DNA of 64,000 bases from CAJBVW01 sp964457335 (GTDB lineage Bacteria; Myxococcota_A; UBA796; SXON01), in the NCBI GenBank assembly GCA_964457335.1, contig CAYWGD010000024.1:11486-75485 (forward strand), read 5' to 3'. Shown here piece by piece: positions 1 to 9,500 of the stretch; positions within the stretch are counted from its first letter, which is position 1, and every line of letters starts with the position of its first letter. Below the pieces are notes generated by a model. That model did no database searches. It was given only the letters and a program-made list of their open reading frames with translations, and was not told where the DNA came from. The position numbers and the translations under genes are program-made.

Positions 1-376
1 TGGCCGTCGCGAGCTTGCCGTTGTTGGAGAGCGTGATCACCCAATGGCGGTCCGCGAACGGCCAGGGGAGGTCCAGCCGGCTGTAGAGCAGCTTGGGAGC
101 GGCCCACGCGCCCTCCAGCGTCACCTCGGTGAGGCTCTCGATCTCCGCGGAGAGCCGGTCGTCGGTGAGCGAGAGCCAGGCCGCCTCGCGCGACACGTCG
201 AGCACGCCCACCCCCACGACGGTGGCCGGGTCGCCGGGGAGCGTCCGGCGGGCCACCTTCCCCTCGGCGGCGTCCTCCCACACCTTCGCCTCCATGGGCG
301 GCGGCGGGAAGCGCGCGAGCTCGGTCACCTGCGCGGAGACGGCCGCCCACGCGGCGGCCAGCGCGGTTGCCTTCAT
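1..376 (-). CDS. START/SRPBCC-like lipid-binding domain protein (partial, runs off the left edge)
   Basis: Reading leftward from an ATG at 376, the frame stays open to base 1, so about 125 residues are visible and the C-terminus is missing. The N-terminus is Ala-rich but is not a convincing signal peptide. The stretch LDLPWPFADRHWVI is typical of START/SRPBCC proteins, where a Pro-rich LPWP(L/F)xDRD segment precedes a core beta-strand; this suggests a hydrophobic-ligand-binding fold. It lies downstream of the FG-GAP lipoprotein gene on the same strand, behind a hairpin, and is probably a separate transcript. Family assignment rests on this motif only. Confidence 0.55.
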   Translation of the reverse strand, partial: MKATALAAAWAAVSAQVTELARFPPPPMEAKVWEDAAEGKVARRTLPGDPATVVGVGVLDVSREAAWLSLTDDRLSAEIESLTEVTLEGAWAAPKLLYSRLDLPWPFADRHWVITLSNNGKLATA

Positions 377-445
377 CGCGGGACGCGGGGGAGGGGAGAA
401 GCCACGAGAACACCTCGACGGACGGCCTATCCCCCCCACGCGGAA

Positions 446-485
446 GCGGCCCCGCTCACCGGCTCTCACCGGCGGGCGGGGCCGC
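446..485 (-). terminator. Hairpin after the FG-GAP lipoprotein gene
   Basis: Two perfect 10-bp inverted arms (446-455 GCGGCCCCGC and 476-485 GCGGGGCCGC) enclose a 20-nt loop that holds two CCGG tetramers. It begins 16 bases past the stop of the lipoprotein gene that ends at 502. There is no clear T-run, so it may be a transcript-stabilising or Rho-assisted end rather than a classical intrinsic terminator. Confidence 0.5.
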
Positions 486-501
486 TGGACGCGCCCTCGG
501 G

Positions 502-3500
502 CTAGTCCTCGGTCATGCCGTCGTCGACGCCCTCACCGAGGTCGGGCTCGATCCCCGGCTTCTCCGGCTCGGGCAGCTTCGGCACCTCGGGCAGCGGCGC
601 GCCCTTCGCCTTCACGTCGACGCCGTAGGTGTCGTAGGTGGTCGCGAGGGCGAAGCCCTTCACGTTCTCCCCGAACCCGGCGGGCGCGATCCCCGCCACG
701 AAGCCCGGCAGCCGCATCGTGCCGACCACCTTGCCCTCGTTCACGTCGAACGCCGCGACCGCCGAGCTCATCCCCCGGAAGTCGTAGCCGGTCACCACCA
801 GGGTGCCCGCGCCGCGCGCCGACTCCACGTAGGTGAGCGGGCCGCCCATCAGCTCGCCCATCCGCTCCTCGCCGCGGCTGCCGTCCCGCCCGTCGTCGCG
901 CTCGTTCTGCCGCTGGCCGAGCTTCATCTCCTTGCCGAGGTCGGCCTCGAAGATGGGCTCGCCGTTCATCGAGGACACGACCTGCAGCTGGCCGTCCACC
1001 GTGGTGAACGCGAGGTCCTGCATGCCGTCCCCGTCGATGTCGGCCACCTCCGTCCCGAAGAACGTGCCGGCGAACGCCCCGAACGGCGACTCCTCCTGCA
1101 TCATCGGGACGTCCTTCGCCTCGCCGCCGGCCTGGATGCTCCAGAGCTCCTCGCCCATCGGGTCGAGCAGCGTCACGTGCCCCTCCTTGTCGCCCGCGCG
1201 CCCGCCGAACGCCACGCCCCCGTCGATGACCGCGAGCCAGACGGCGTCGGTGTCCTCCACGGTGGTGTCGAAGCGGAGCGTGCCGTCCCCGTTCACGAGC
1301 GCCACGTGGAACGGGCCCTCGCGGCCGAGGTCGCCGTAGGCCACCTCGTACGCGCCGTCCCCATCCACGTCGCCGACCGCGATGCGCCCGAGGTCGCACG
1401 ACGACACCTGCGTCTGCCACAACTCGTCGCCGGACAGGTCGTAGGCCAGCACGCCGCAGGACATCTCCTCGGTCGGCTCCATGCCCTCTCCGCGGCCCTC
1501 CTCCTCGCCGCCCATGGGCTCGTCCTCGGACAGCGTGTCCTGCCCCATGCGGAACGCGAACTGCGCGACCACGATCTCCTTGGTCCCGTTCCCGTCGAGG
1601 TCGGCCACCTTCACGTCACCGAGCCCGTTGGGGTTGGTGATGGTGAACAGCGTGTTGCCCTCGGCGTCGAACCCCTGGAGGATGCCCCGGTCGGGGCTGT
1701 TCCACGCGTAGCCGCTGGCGATGATGACGCCGTTCCCGCCTTCTCCCTCGGCCACGGCGATCCCGGTCACGACCGCGGGCCCCTCCGACTCGAACTTCAT
1801 CGTCGTCGGCTGCCCGTTCTCGTGCGCGATCGTGAGGTTCCCGAAGATGTCGCCGGAGATCACCTCCGCGACGCCGTCCCCGTCGAGGTCGCCCGCGCCC
1901 ACGGCGTGGTTGACGCTCCCCGCGTTCCACACGCCCTGCTCCTTGCCGTCGGTCGGCCCGAGGATGCGCAGCGTGGCGTCGCTGCCCGCCACGTAGAGCT
2001 TCTCGTCCCGAACCGACACGAACGCGCGGGCCGGCAGGAACTCCTCGACGGACCAGAGCTCCTCGGGGCCCTGGTCGCCCAGGGTCCACGCGACGGTGCG
2101 CGCGTAGCTCTTCGCCTGCTCCTTCCCGTAGGCGCCGATGGAGGTCAGGATCTCGTCGCGGTCGTCCCCGTCGATGTCGAGCGCGTCGATGGCGTAGACC
2201 CGGCCGTCCAGCGGCGCGTTCCAGAGCTCGTTCCCCTGGCTGCCGATCGCGTGGAGCGTCGAGACGCCCTGGTCCACCACGTGGGCGAGCACGTCGCGGT
2301 TGCCGTCGCCGTCCAGGTCGGACAGCAAGAGCTGGTCGATGTTCTGGAGGTCGGTGGTCCAGAGCTCCTCGCCCATCGGGTCCAGCGCCACGATGCCGTC
2401 GTCGCCGCCGAGGATCAGCATGCCGCGGCCGTCCATCGGCGTGATGAGCACCGAGTGGATGTTCTCGAGCTCCCCGCCGCCCGTGAAGAGCTCGTTGCCC
2501 TCGAGATCGAGCACGTACACGTTCGCGTCGCCGCGCTCGCGCTCACGCTCCTGGTCGCGACCGTCCTCGCGCTCCTCCGGGCGCGGCAGCACGTCTTCGG
2601 AGTCGACGTCGCCGGAGCCCTCGAAGCCCTCGTACCCCTCGTCGCGACCCGCCCGCGGCAGGCCCTCGCCGCGATCGGACGGGAGCTGCGGCTGCTGGTC
2701 CTCCTTGCCGATCTCGCCGCCCTCGCCCTCCTTCATCATGCCCTTCGACGCCTTCATCGCCAGGAGCACGTTCTCCTCGGCGGGGCAGAGGTTGGTCTCC
2801 TCCTCGCCGCCGCGCACCAGCACGATCTCGCGGGCGCCCGTTCCGTCGAGCTGCCCCGCCTTCACGATGACCGGGTCGAAGTCGATGTCGGCCTCGAAGA
2901 GCTTCTCGCCGGTCTTGCCCGAGTAGGCGATCTTCCCGCCGCTCGGGAAGAAGTCGGCCACGTCGTCGCCGTCCGCGTCGAAGATCGCGAGGTCGCAGGC
3001 GTTGCCCTTCCCCTCGAGGTTCTTCGTCCACACGAGCGAGCCGTCCTCGCCGTTGATCCGGTGCACCCGGTTCAGGCTGTCGAGCACCAGCAGGTCCCCG
3101 CCGGTGACGCGGATCTCGCGCACGTGCACGCCGAGCCAGGCGAGCTCGTTGCCCTTGCCCTCCTTGCCCTGCTCGTACTCCTCGCCCGGCTCGTACTCCC
3201 CGCCCTCGCGCTCCTCGCGCTCGCGGTACTCCTCGCCGTAGGCCTGGCCGTACTCCTCGCCGGTCTGCTCCCCCTCCATGCCGCTGCGCGGCTCGCGCGG
3301 CTCGCGGCCCTCGTAGCCCTCCTTGCCGGGCTGCTCCTTGCCCTTCGCGGGCAGGTCGAAGGTCCAGAGCGGCTTGTCGTCCGCCCCGATCGCGACCACC
3401 GAGCGCCCGCCGTACAGCAGCTCCTCGGTGCCGTCGTTGTCCAGATCGGCCGTCTGGAGCGTCCAGGCCGCTCCGTAGCCCTTGTTCACGAAGCGTTCGG

Positions 3501-3708
3501 CGAGCACGCCGGTCGCTTCGACCTCGGTGTCCGGCGCGTAGGGCTCGGGCTCCTCTCCGGTCCCGGGCTCCTCCAGCCCACGTCCCGCCGGTCCGGCCGC
3601 GTCGGCCGCCAGCCACGGCACGTCGTACCCGCAGGCGGTCAGGCCCCCGAGCAGGAGCAGCCAGCCCCAGCCCCGCGCCGCTTGGCACCTCGTCGACATC
3701 GTTCCCAT
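502..3708 (-). CDS. FG-GAP/VCBS beta-propeller lipoprotein with acidic low-complexity segments
   Basis: Predicted outer-surface or periplasmic lipoprotein of 1068 aa. I chose the ATG at 3708 because GGGGGGAA lies four bases upstream and the product then starts with a lipoprotein signal ending in LTAC at residue 26; the open frame extends further upstream without a signal. Calcium-type FG-GAP/VCBS repeats run through the chain (for example DLDNDGTEELL, DLDGDGNRDVL, DIDGDDRDEIL, DVDGDGAYEVA, DIDGDGMQDLA), indicating one or two beta-propellers. A Glu/Gly/Arg/Tyr-rich stretch at about residues 120-185, and shorter ones near 375-390 and 735-750, interrupt the repeats. It is divergent from valS. 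Such proteins often bind ligands or adhere to surfaces, but no specific role can be assigned. Confidence 0.85.
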   Translation of the reverse strand: MGTMSTRCQAARGWGWLLLLGGLTACGYDVPWLAADAAGPAGRGLEEPGTGEEPEPYAPDTEVEATGVLAERFVNKGYGAAWTLQTADLDNDGTEELLYGGRSVVAIGADDKPLWTFDLPAKGKEQPGKEGYEGREPREPRSGMEGEQTGEEYGQAYGEEYREREEREGGEYEPGEEYEQGKEGKGNELAWLGVHVREIRVTGGDLLVLDSLNRVHRINGEDGSLVWTKNLEGKGNACDLAIFDADGDDVADFFPSGGKIAYSGKTGEKLFEADIDFDPVIVKAGQLDGTGAREIVLVRGGEEETNLCPAEENVLLAMKASKGMMKEGEGGEIGKEDQQPQLPSDRGEGLPRAGRDEGYEGFEGSGDVDSEDVLPRPEEREDGRDQERERERGDANVYVLDLEGNELFTGGGELENIHSVLITPMDGRGMLILGGDDGIVALDPMGEELWTTDLQNIDQLLLSDLDGDGNRDVLAHVVDQGVSTLHAIGSQGNELWNAPLDGRVYAIDALDIDGDDRDEILTSIGAYGKEQAKSYARTVAWTLGDQGPEELWSVEEFLPARAFVSVRDEKLYVAGSDATLRILGPTDGKEQGVWNAGSVNHAVGAGDLDGDGVAEVISGDIFGNLTIAHENGQPTTMKFESEGPAVVTGIAVAEGEGGNGVIIASGYAWNSPDRGILQGFDAEGNTLFTITNPNGLGDVKVADLDGNGTKEIVVAQFAFRMGQDTLSEDEPMGGEEEGRGEGMEPTEEMSCGVLAYDLSGDELWQTQVSSCDLGRIAVGDVDGDGAYEVAYGDLGREGPFHVALVNGDGTLRFDTTVEDTDAVWLAVIDGGVAFGGRAGDKEGHVTLLDPMGEELWSIQAGGEAKDVPMMQEESPFGAFAGTFFGTEVADIDGDGMQDLAFTTVDGQLQVVSSMNGEPIFEADLGKEMKLGQRQNERDDGRDGSRGEERMGELMGGPLTYVESARGAGTLVVTGYDFRGMSSAVAAFDVNEGKVVGTMRLPGFVAGIAPAGFGENVKGFALATTYDTYGVDVKAKGAPLPEVPKLPEPEKPGIEPDLGEGVDDGMTED

Positions 3709-3925
3709 CGCGTTCCCCCCATGAGGCTTCCCAGAGACCCTCGGATCGCCTTGGCGATTCCGAGCGTTCGCACGGGTAAATTCTCTTTGCGACGCCTTGC
3801 CCGACCGGCCTGCGGCGGCTTTACAAGCCCGCGTCCGGCCGATAAGGGCGTGGGCCCCGCGACCCGCCGGCCGTCCTGTGGCCTGGCGCCGGCATCCTCG
3901 CGGAATCCACCGGCATCGGAGACCC

Positions 3926-6463
3926 ATGGCGACCCTGAACATCCCCGAGATCCCCAAGGACTACGACGCCGCCTCGATCGAGGAGCGGTGCCGCGCGTTG
4001 TGGGAGGAGACGGGCATCTACGAGTACGACCCGGCTGCGCCCGGGGAGGTGTTCTCGGTCGACACGCCGCCGCCCTACGTCAGCGCGGCGCACCTGCACG
4101 TCGGCCACGCCATGTCGTACACGCAGGCCGAGATCGTCATCCGCTACCAGCGGATGAAGGGCAAGAAGATCTTCTACCCGATGGGGTTCGACGACAACGG
4201 CCTCCCCACCGAGCGCTACGTCGAGAAGACCTACAACATCAACAAGCAGAAGACCACCCGCGCCGCCTTCCGGGCCCTGTGCCTCGAGGAGACGAAGAAG
4301 GGCGCCGCCCAGTACGAAGACCTGTGGCGCTCGCTCGGGCTCTCGGTCGATTGGTCGCTCCGCTACTCGACCATCGACGACCACTGCCGCCGCACCGCGC
4401 AGAAGTCCTTCCTCGACCTGTTCCGCAAGGGCCGGGTGTACCGCTCGAACGAGCCCGTGTTGTGGGACACCCACTTCGAGACGGCGCTCGCCCAGGCCGA
4501 CCTCGAGAGCATGGCCCGCAAGGGGAAGATGCACGACATCGCGTTCTCGGCAAAGGCCGACGGCACGCCGCTCGTCATCTCCACCACGCGCCCCGAGCTC
4601 ATCCCCGCCTGCGTGGCGCTCTACCACCACCCCGAGGACGCGCGGTACCAGCACCTGAAGGGCACCACCGCGATCGTGCCGCTCTTCGGGCACGAGGTGC
4701 CCATCCTCACCGACGAGTCCGTCGATCCCGCCTTCGGGACCGGCCTCATGATGGTGTGTACCTTCGGCGACGGCGAGGACGTCCGCAAGTGGAAGCGTGA
4801 CAACCTCGCGACTCGCCTCGTGGTCGGCGCGGACGGCAAGATGCTCCCGTCGGCCGGCGAGTTCGCCGGGCAGCCGGTCGAGATCGCGCGCAACAACATC
4901 GTCGGCGCGCTCGCCCGCGCGGGCCACCACCTCAAGAGCGTCACGGTCGAGCAGAACGTCTCGGTCGCCGAGCGCTCAGGCGTGCCCGTCGAGTTCAACA
5001 TGGCGCCGCAGTGGTTCATCCGCGTGCTCGACATCAAGCCGCAGATGCTCGCGCGCAGCGCCCAGCTCGGTTGGAACCCCGAGTGGATGAAGGTGCGCCT
5101 CGATCATTGGATCGAGGGGCTGAAGTACGACTGGAACATCAGCCGCCAGCGCTTCTACGGCGTGCCGTTCCCGGTGTGGTACTGCCAGGGCTGCGGCGAG
5201 GCCGTGCTCGCCGAAGAGGCGTCCCTCCCGGTCGATCCGCTCGAGGACACCTGCCCGGTGAAGGCCTGCCCGGGTTGCGGCGGCGCCGAGTTCCGCGGCG
5301 AGCCCGACGTCATGGACACCTGGATGACGTCCTCGCTCACCCCGCTCATCAACGCCAACTGGGCGGAGACGCCGGGCCGGAAGGGCGACATGTCGCTCCA
5401 CCCGATGACCGTGCGCGTGCAGGCCTTCGAGATCATCCGCACCTGGCTCTTCTACACGCTCATCAAATCCGACGCGCATCTCGACACGATCCCCTGGAAG
5501 GACGTGATGATCTCGGGGTGGGGGCTGAACGAGAACGGCAAGAAGATCAGCAAGCGGGACCTCGAGCAGTACACCGACAAGGACGGGTACAACCGCTACG
5601 AGCCCTTCGCGGTCATCAAGAAGTTCGGCGCCGACGCGCTCCGCTTCTGGGCGGCGGGCAGCCACCTCGGCCACGACATGCGCTTCAACGAGAAGGACGT
5701 GAAGGACGGCCGCAAGCTCGCGGTCAAGCTCTGGAACGCCGCGCGCTTCGTGCTGATGCAGATCGAGGGCTTCGATCCCGAGGCGCCGCGCCCGTCCTTC
5801 GCCGAGCGCATGCCCGAGGATCGCTGGCTCCTCACCGAGCTCAACAAGATCCTCCCGGGCGTGGAGGCCGGCTTCGAGGGCTACAACTACGCGGTCGCCC
5901 GCGAGTCCATCGAGCGCTTCTTCTGGTCCACGTTCTGCGACGACTACCTGGAGATGGTGAAGCACCGCTTCTGGAAGCCGGAGCTCTACACCGAGGAGGC
6001 CCGCGTCTCGGCCCGCGCCACGCTCTGGGAGGCGCTCCGCGTCATCCTCGGGCTCTACGCGCCGTTCGTGCCGTTCACGACCGAGGACCTCTACCAGCGC
6101 ATCTACCGCCCGGTCGAAGGCACGGTCTCCCTGCACGTCACGACCTGGCCGGCGTTCGACGCGACCCGCACCGCGGACGTGCCCGAGATGCAGGTGGTGA
6201 TGGCGATCCTCCGCGCCGTGCGCCAGCTCCGCACCGACGGGCGCCTCTCCCAGACGCGCGCGCTCGAGGCGGTCGTCCTCGACCTCCGCACGGCGTCGGC
6301 GGAGCTCGAGGGCGTGGTGCGCGCGATGCTCCCGTCCATCCAGGCGGTGTCCCGCGCCGCCGAGGTGCGCTTCGGCGAGGCGAGCTACCCCGCCGACCTC
6401 GCCGGGCTCTCCGTCGGCATCGTGGCCGGCGAGCCGCCCGCGAAGGCTCCGGCCGCGGAGTAG
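3926..6463 (+). CDS. valS: Valyl-tRNA synthetase, archaeal-like type
   Basis: Class Ia aminoacyl-tRNA synthetase (845 aa) that charges tRNA-Val in the cytoplasm. The HIGH motif appears as HVGH near residue 53. The connective-peptide editing domain follows, then the WNISRQRFYG core, a Cys-rich zinc-like knuckle (CQGCG and CPGCG), and VMDTWMTSSLTP, which is characteristic of archaeal/Rickettsia-type ValS. The signature loop reads KKISKRD instead of KMSKS and is followed by an unusual short acidic/Tyr insertion before the conserved FGADALRFW. The anticodon-binding domain follows, and the long C-terminal coiled-coil arm of classical bacterial ValS is absent. The start is the ATG at 3926; the upstream open frame is unsupported. 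IleS is less likely given the MTSSLTP signature. Confidence 0.88.
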   Translation: MATLNIPEIPKDYDAASIEERCRALWEETGIYEYDPAAPGEVFSVDTPPPYVSAAHLHVGHAMSYTQAEIVIRYQRMKGKKIFYPMGFDDNGLPTERYVEKTYNINKQKTTRAAFRALCLEETKKGAAQYEDLWRSLGLSVDWSLRYSTIDDHCRRTAQKSFLDLFRKGRVYRSNEPVLWDTHFETALAQADLESMARKGKMHDIAFSAKADGTPLVISTTRPELIPACVALYHHPEDARYQHLKGTTAIVPLFGHEVPILTDESVDPAFGTGLMMVCTFGDGEDVRKWKRDNLATRLVVGADGKMLPSAGEFAGQPVEIARNNIVGALARAGHHLKSVTVEQNVSVAERSGVPVEFNMAPQWFIRVLDIKPQMLARSAQLGWNPEWMKVRLDHWIEGLKYDWNISRQRFYGVPFPVWYCQGCGEAVLAEEASLPVDPLEDTCPVKACPGCGGAEFRGEPDVMDTWMTSSLTPLINANWAETPGRKGDMSLHPMTVRVQAFEIIRTWLFYTLIKSDAHLDTIPWKDVMISGWGLNENGKKISKRDLEQYTDKDGYNRYEPFAVIKKFGADALRFWAAGSHLGHDMRFNEKDVKDGRKLAVKLWNAARFVLMQIEGFDPEAPRPSFAERMPEDRWLLTELNKILPGVEAGFEGYNYAVARESIERFFWSTFCDDYLEMVKHRFWKPELYTEEARVSARATLWEALRVILGLYAPFVPFTTEDLYQRIYRPVEGTVSLHVTTWPAFDATRTADVPEMQVVMAILRAVRQLRTDGRLSQTRALEAVVLDLRTASAELEGVVRAMLPSIQAVSRAAEVRFGEASYPADLAGLSVGIVAGEPPAKAPAAE

Positions 6464-6473
6464 GGCTCCGGAT

Positions 6474-6512
6474 CTTGGGGCGGGGGGGCAGAGCCCCCCC
6501 GCAACGCCCCCC
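6474..6512 (+). repeat. Gene-end GC palindrome, copy A
   Basis: CTTGGGGCGGGGGGG is followed by a short loop, a C-run arm, and the tail GCAACGCCCCCC. It starts 10 bases after the valS stop, in the same orientation. It matches the other four copies (15176-15220, 34020-34062, 34228-34268, 49953-49985) and probably acts as a terminator or REP-like element. Confidence 0.75.
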
Positions 6513-6533
6513 GCTCTCGCGTGACGGTGGGCC

Positions 6534-9500
6534 CTACTCCCTCATCCGCGCCACGTAGAGCGCCCCGATCTCGAGGCCGGCCTGGTGGCTCGACGGCGCG
6601 CCCACCACGAGGAGGGGCTGGCCGTCGACCTCGGCGCCGAGGAGGGCCGCGCCGAGCTCGCCGCCGGGGCCCGCGGACTCCCCGCCCACGATGGCCCACG
6701 GCACCGTGTCGAGCCCCGCGTCGCCCCACCGGTAGAGCGCCACGCCGCCCGAGAGGTCCGTCCCGCCCGCCGCGCCCTGCGGCGCGCCCACCGCGACGAG
6801 CGCGCGGTCGGCGTCCTGCGGGTCCGGCACCAGCGCGACGCTCGCGCCGAAGAGCCCGCCCGCGACGTCGCCCTTGAGCCCGTAGGTGAGGTCGAGGCCG
6901 GTGTCGGGCAGGAGCATGGCGAGCTCGGTCTCGTCGGCCGCGGGGAGGGCCCCGGCCACGATGGGCGCGCGGGCCGCCTCGAGCAGGTGCCAGCCCGGCA
7001 CCAGCCAGGCGCCGCCGATCTCGGCGCTGTCCTCGAGGTACTCGCTCGCGCCGACCACCATGTCGGGGATGTCGTCGCCGTCCACGTCGCGGCCCCCCGC
7101 CAGCGCGGCGCCGAGGCCGCTGCCGGTGTTCGTCAGCGAGAGCGTCGTGACCTCGGGCTCGCTGGGGCAGCCGCCGCCGCCCCAGCCCCACAACACGCGG
7201 ACGGTGCCGTGGTTCGTCCCCGCGTCGACGGTGTCCTCGCCGGTCGCGCCCACGGCGATCTCGTCGCAGCCGTCGCCGTCGAGGTCGCCGAGCGCCGCGC
7301 CGGCGTAGCCCAGCCGGTCGAACTCGTCGGTGCCGTGGTACGTCTCGCGCTCGCAGATCACGGTCGTCAGGCTCGCGTCGGCCGGGCGGCCGTACACGAT
7401 CGAGAAGCCGCCCGTGTCGGTCCAGGACCAGGAGCGCACGAGCAGGTCGTCGTAGCCGTCCCCGTCGTGGTCGAACCCGCCGTGGACCCCGTAGATGTAG
7501 TCGGGCTCCCCGTAGATGACGAACGACGGGCGGATCACGACGCCGCTGCTGTCGCCGCTGTAGACCAGGACGGAGCCGGTGTCGGTCTCCGCGCCCGCCA
7601 CGCACGAGGCCTCGGCCGTCTGCGTGGTGCCCCACGCCGAGGGCTTGCCCTCCTTGCGCACGACCACGGCGAGGTCCCCGCGGCCGTCCCCGTCGAAGTC
7701 GCCGGCGGTCGACAGGGCGTAGCCGAAGCGGTCGCCGCCCGAGTGGAAGGCGTGCCCGCCGAGGATCGGGGTGCCGTCGCCCTCCCAGGCGCCGGTCCAC
7801 GTGAGGAGCACGCCCGAGTTCGCGCCCACGTCCGCGTCGGGCGCGTCGGGGGCGCCGGCCAGGAGGTCGAGGGTCCCGTTGCTGTCCATGTCGAAGAACG
7901 CGAGCGACTGCCCGATGGCGTGCCCCGAGGGGACGCCGGGCCAGTCGAGCAGGGACGGCGCGTCCTCGCCCGAGACGAACCACGCCGAGCCCGCCTCGAC
8001 GCCCCAGGTGGAGTCGTAGCCGGCGAGGAGCAGGAGGTCGCCGTCGCCGTCGCCGTCGGCATCCCCGACGCCGCCCGCGGCCTGCCCGAGACGCCCGCCC
8101 GCGGCGCCGCCGGTGATCAGGCGCCAGGGGCTGTCCCCGGTCGCGTCCGTCCAGCGGGGCGCCGTCGCCAGCTCGCTCCCGGCGTACACCGCTACCGCGC
8201 CCTCCTCGTCGAGGCCCTGGCGGTACGCGCCGACGATCAGGTCGGCGTAGCCGTCCCCGTCGAGGTCGGCGAGGTCGAGGTCGCTCCCCACGAAGCCGTC
8301 CTCCGTCGTGCCGAACACCCACCAGTCGGCGTCGGAGGTGTCGATGGTCTCCTGCGGGTCGATCTCGTCGAGATCGAGGCTGGTGAAGAGCCACACGGCG
8401 CCGCCGTCCGTGACGCCGCGGTCCGACTTCCACTCGCTGACCACGATGTCGTCGCGCCCGTCGCCGTCCACGTCGCCCACCGCCACCCGGCGGCCGAGCT
8501 CGTCCCGGGTGCCCGTGGCGACGATCACCGCGGCCGGGTCGCGGGTGAGCGTGAGGCCGTCCTCCGTCGTGCCGCGGTACACGACGACGATGCCGTCCCC
8601 GTCGCCGCCCGTCCCGTCGATGGCCCCCTCGGGCGCGCCCACCACGAGGTCGCAGAGCCCGTCGGCGTCGATGTCCCCGGTCGCGAGCGTCGTGCCGAGC
8701 TGCATCCCGGCGTGCCCCACGAAGTCCGTGCCGTCGGGGATCTCCCCGTAGAGCACGAAGTCCGCCCGGTCGCCGTAGCCGCCCTCGCCACCCTTGAACA
8801 CGTGCACGGCGCCCTGGTCGTCCGCGGGGGTGGCGGTCGCGAGGTCGGCGTCCTCCACGGCGCCCACGGCGAGGTCCTGCCAGCCGTCGCCGTCGAAGTC
8901 GCAGACCGCCACGGCGGCCCCGAAGCGCCCGTACTCGTTCTCGCCGAAGAGCGTCCGGCTCGGCTCGTCGGAGAAGAAGCTGCCCGGCGCGCCGGCGTAG
9001 ATCTCCACCCGGCCGATGTTCGTGCCGCCGTGGTCGCTCCGGTCCACGCCCACGACGAGGTCCACGTTGCCGTCGCCGTCGAGGTCTCCGACCGCCACGC
9101 CGCGGCCGAGGGTGTCCTCGGTGACCGCGCCGGCGAACGTGCGCACCGGCGTGGGCTCGAGCCCCCCGGCGCCACCCGCGTACACGAGCGCGCCCCCGCC
9201 GTAGTTCGCCTCGATCCCGAGCTCGATGGATCCGAGCACGGCGTCGTCGTAGCCGTCCCCGTCGATGTCCCCCGCGGGGATGATCACGCCGTGGCCCGAG
9301 CGCTCGCCGTCCCGCGGGAGGTCCGCGGACAGCGGGGCGAGCACCTCCACCGGCACGTCGGCGGCGAGCGCCGCGTAGCGGTCGGACACGCGGATGGTGC
9401 CGGTGCCCGCGGCGTCGGCAATCACGCCGTCGCCGTCCGCGCTGAGCGGGCCGTCGAGCACGGTGACCTCGAGCGCGCCGCTGCCCGCCTGCGCCGCGGG

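Noticed and set aside
367..4800. A 1477-codon plus-strand frame antisense to the FG-GAP lipoprotein gene
   Set aside because: Its composition (Arg/Leu/His/Ala-rich, no domains) is a frame shadow caused by high GC; the opposite strand has signal, RBS and FG-GAP motifs.
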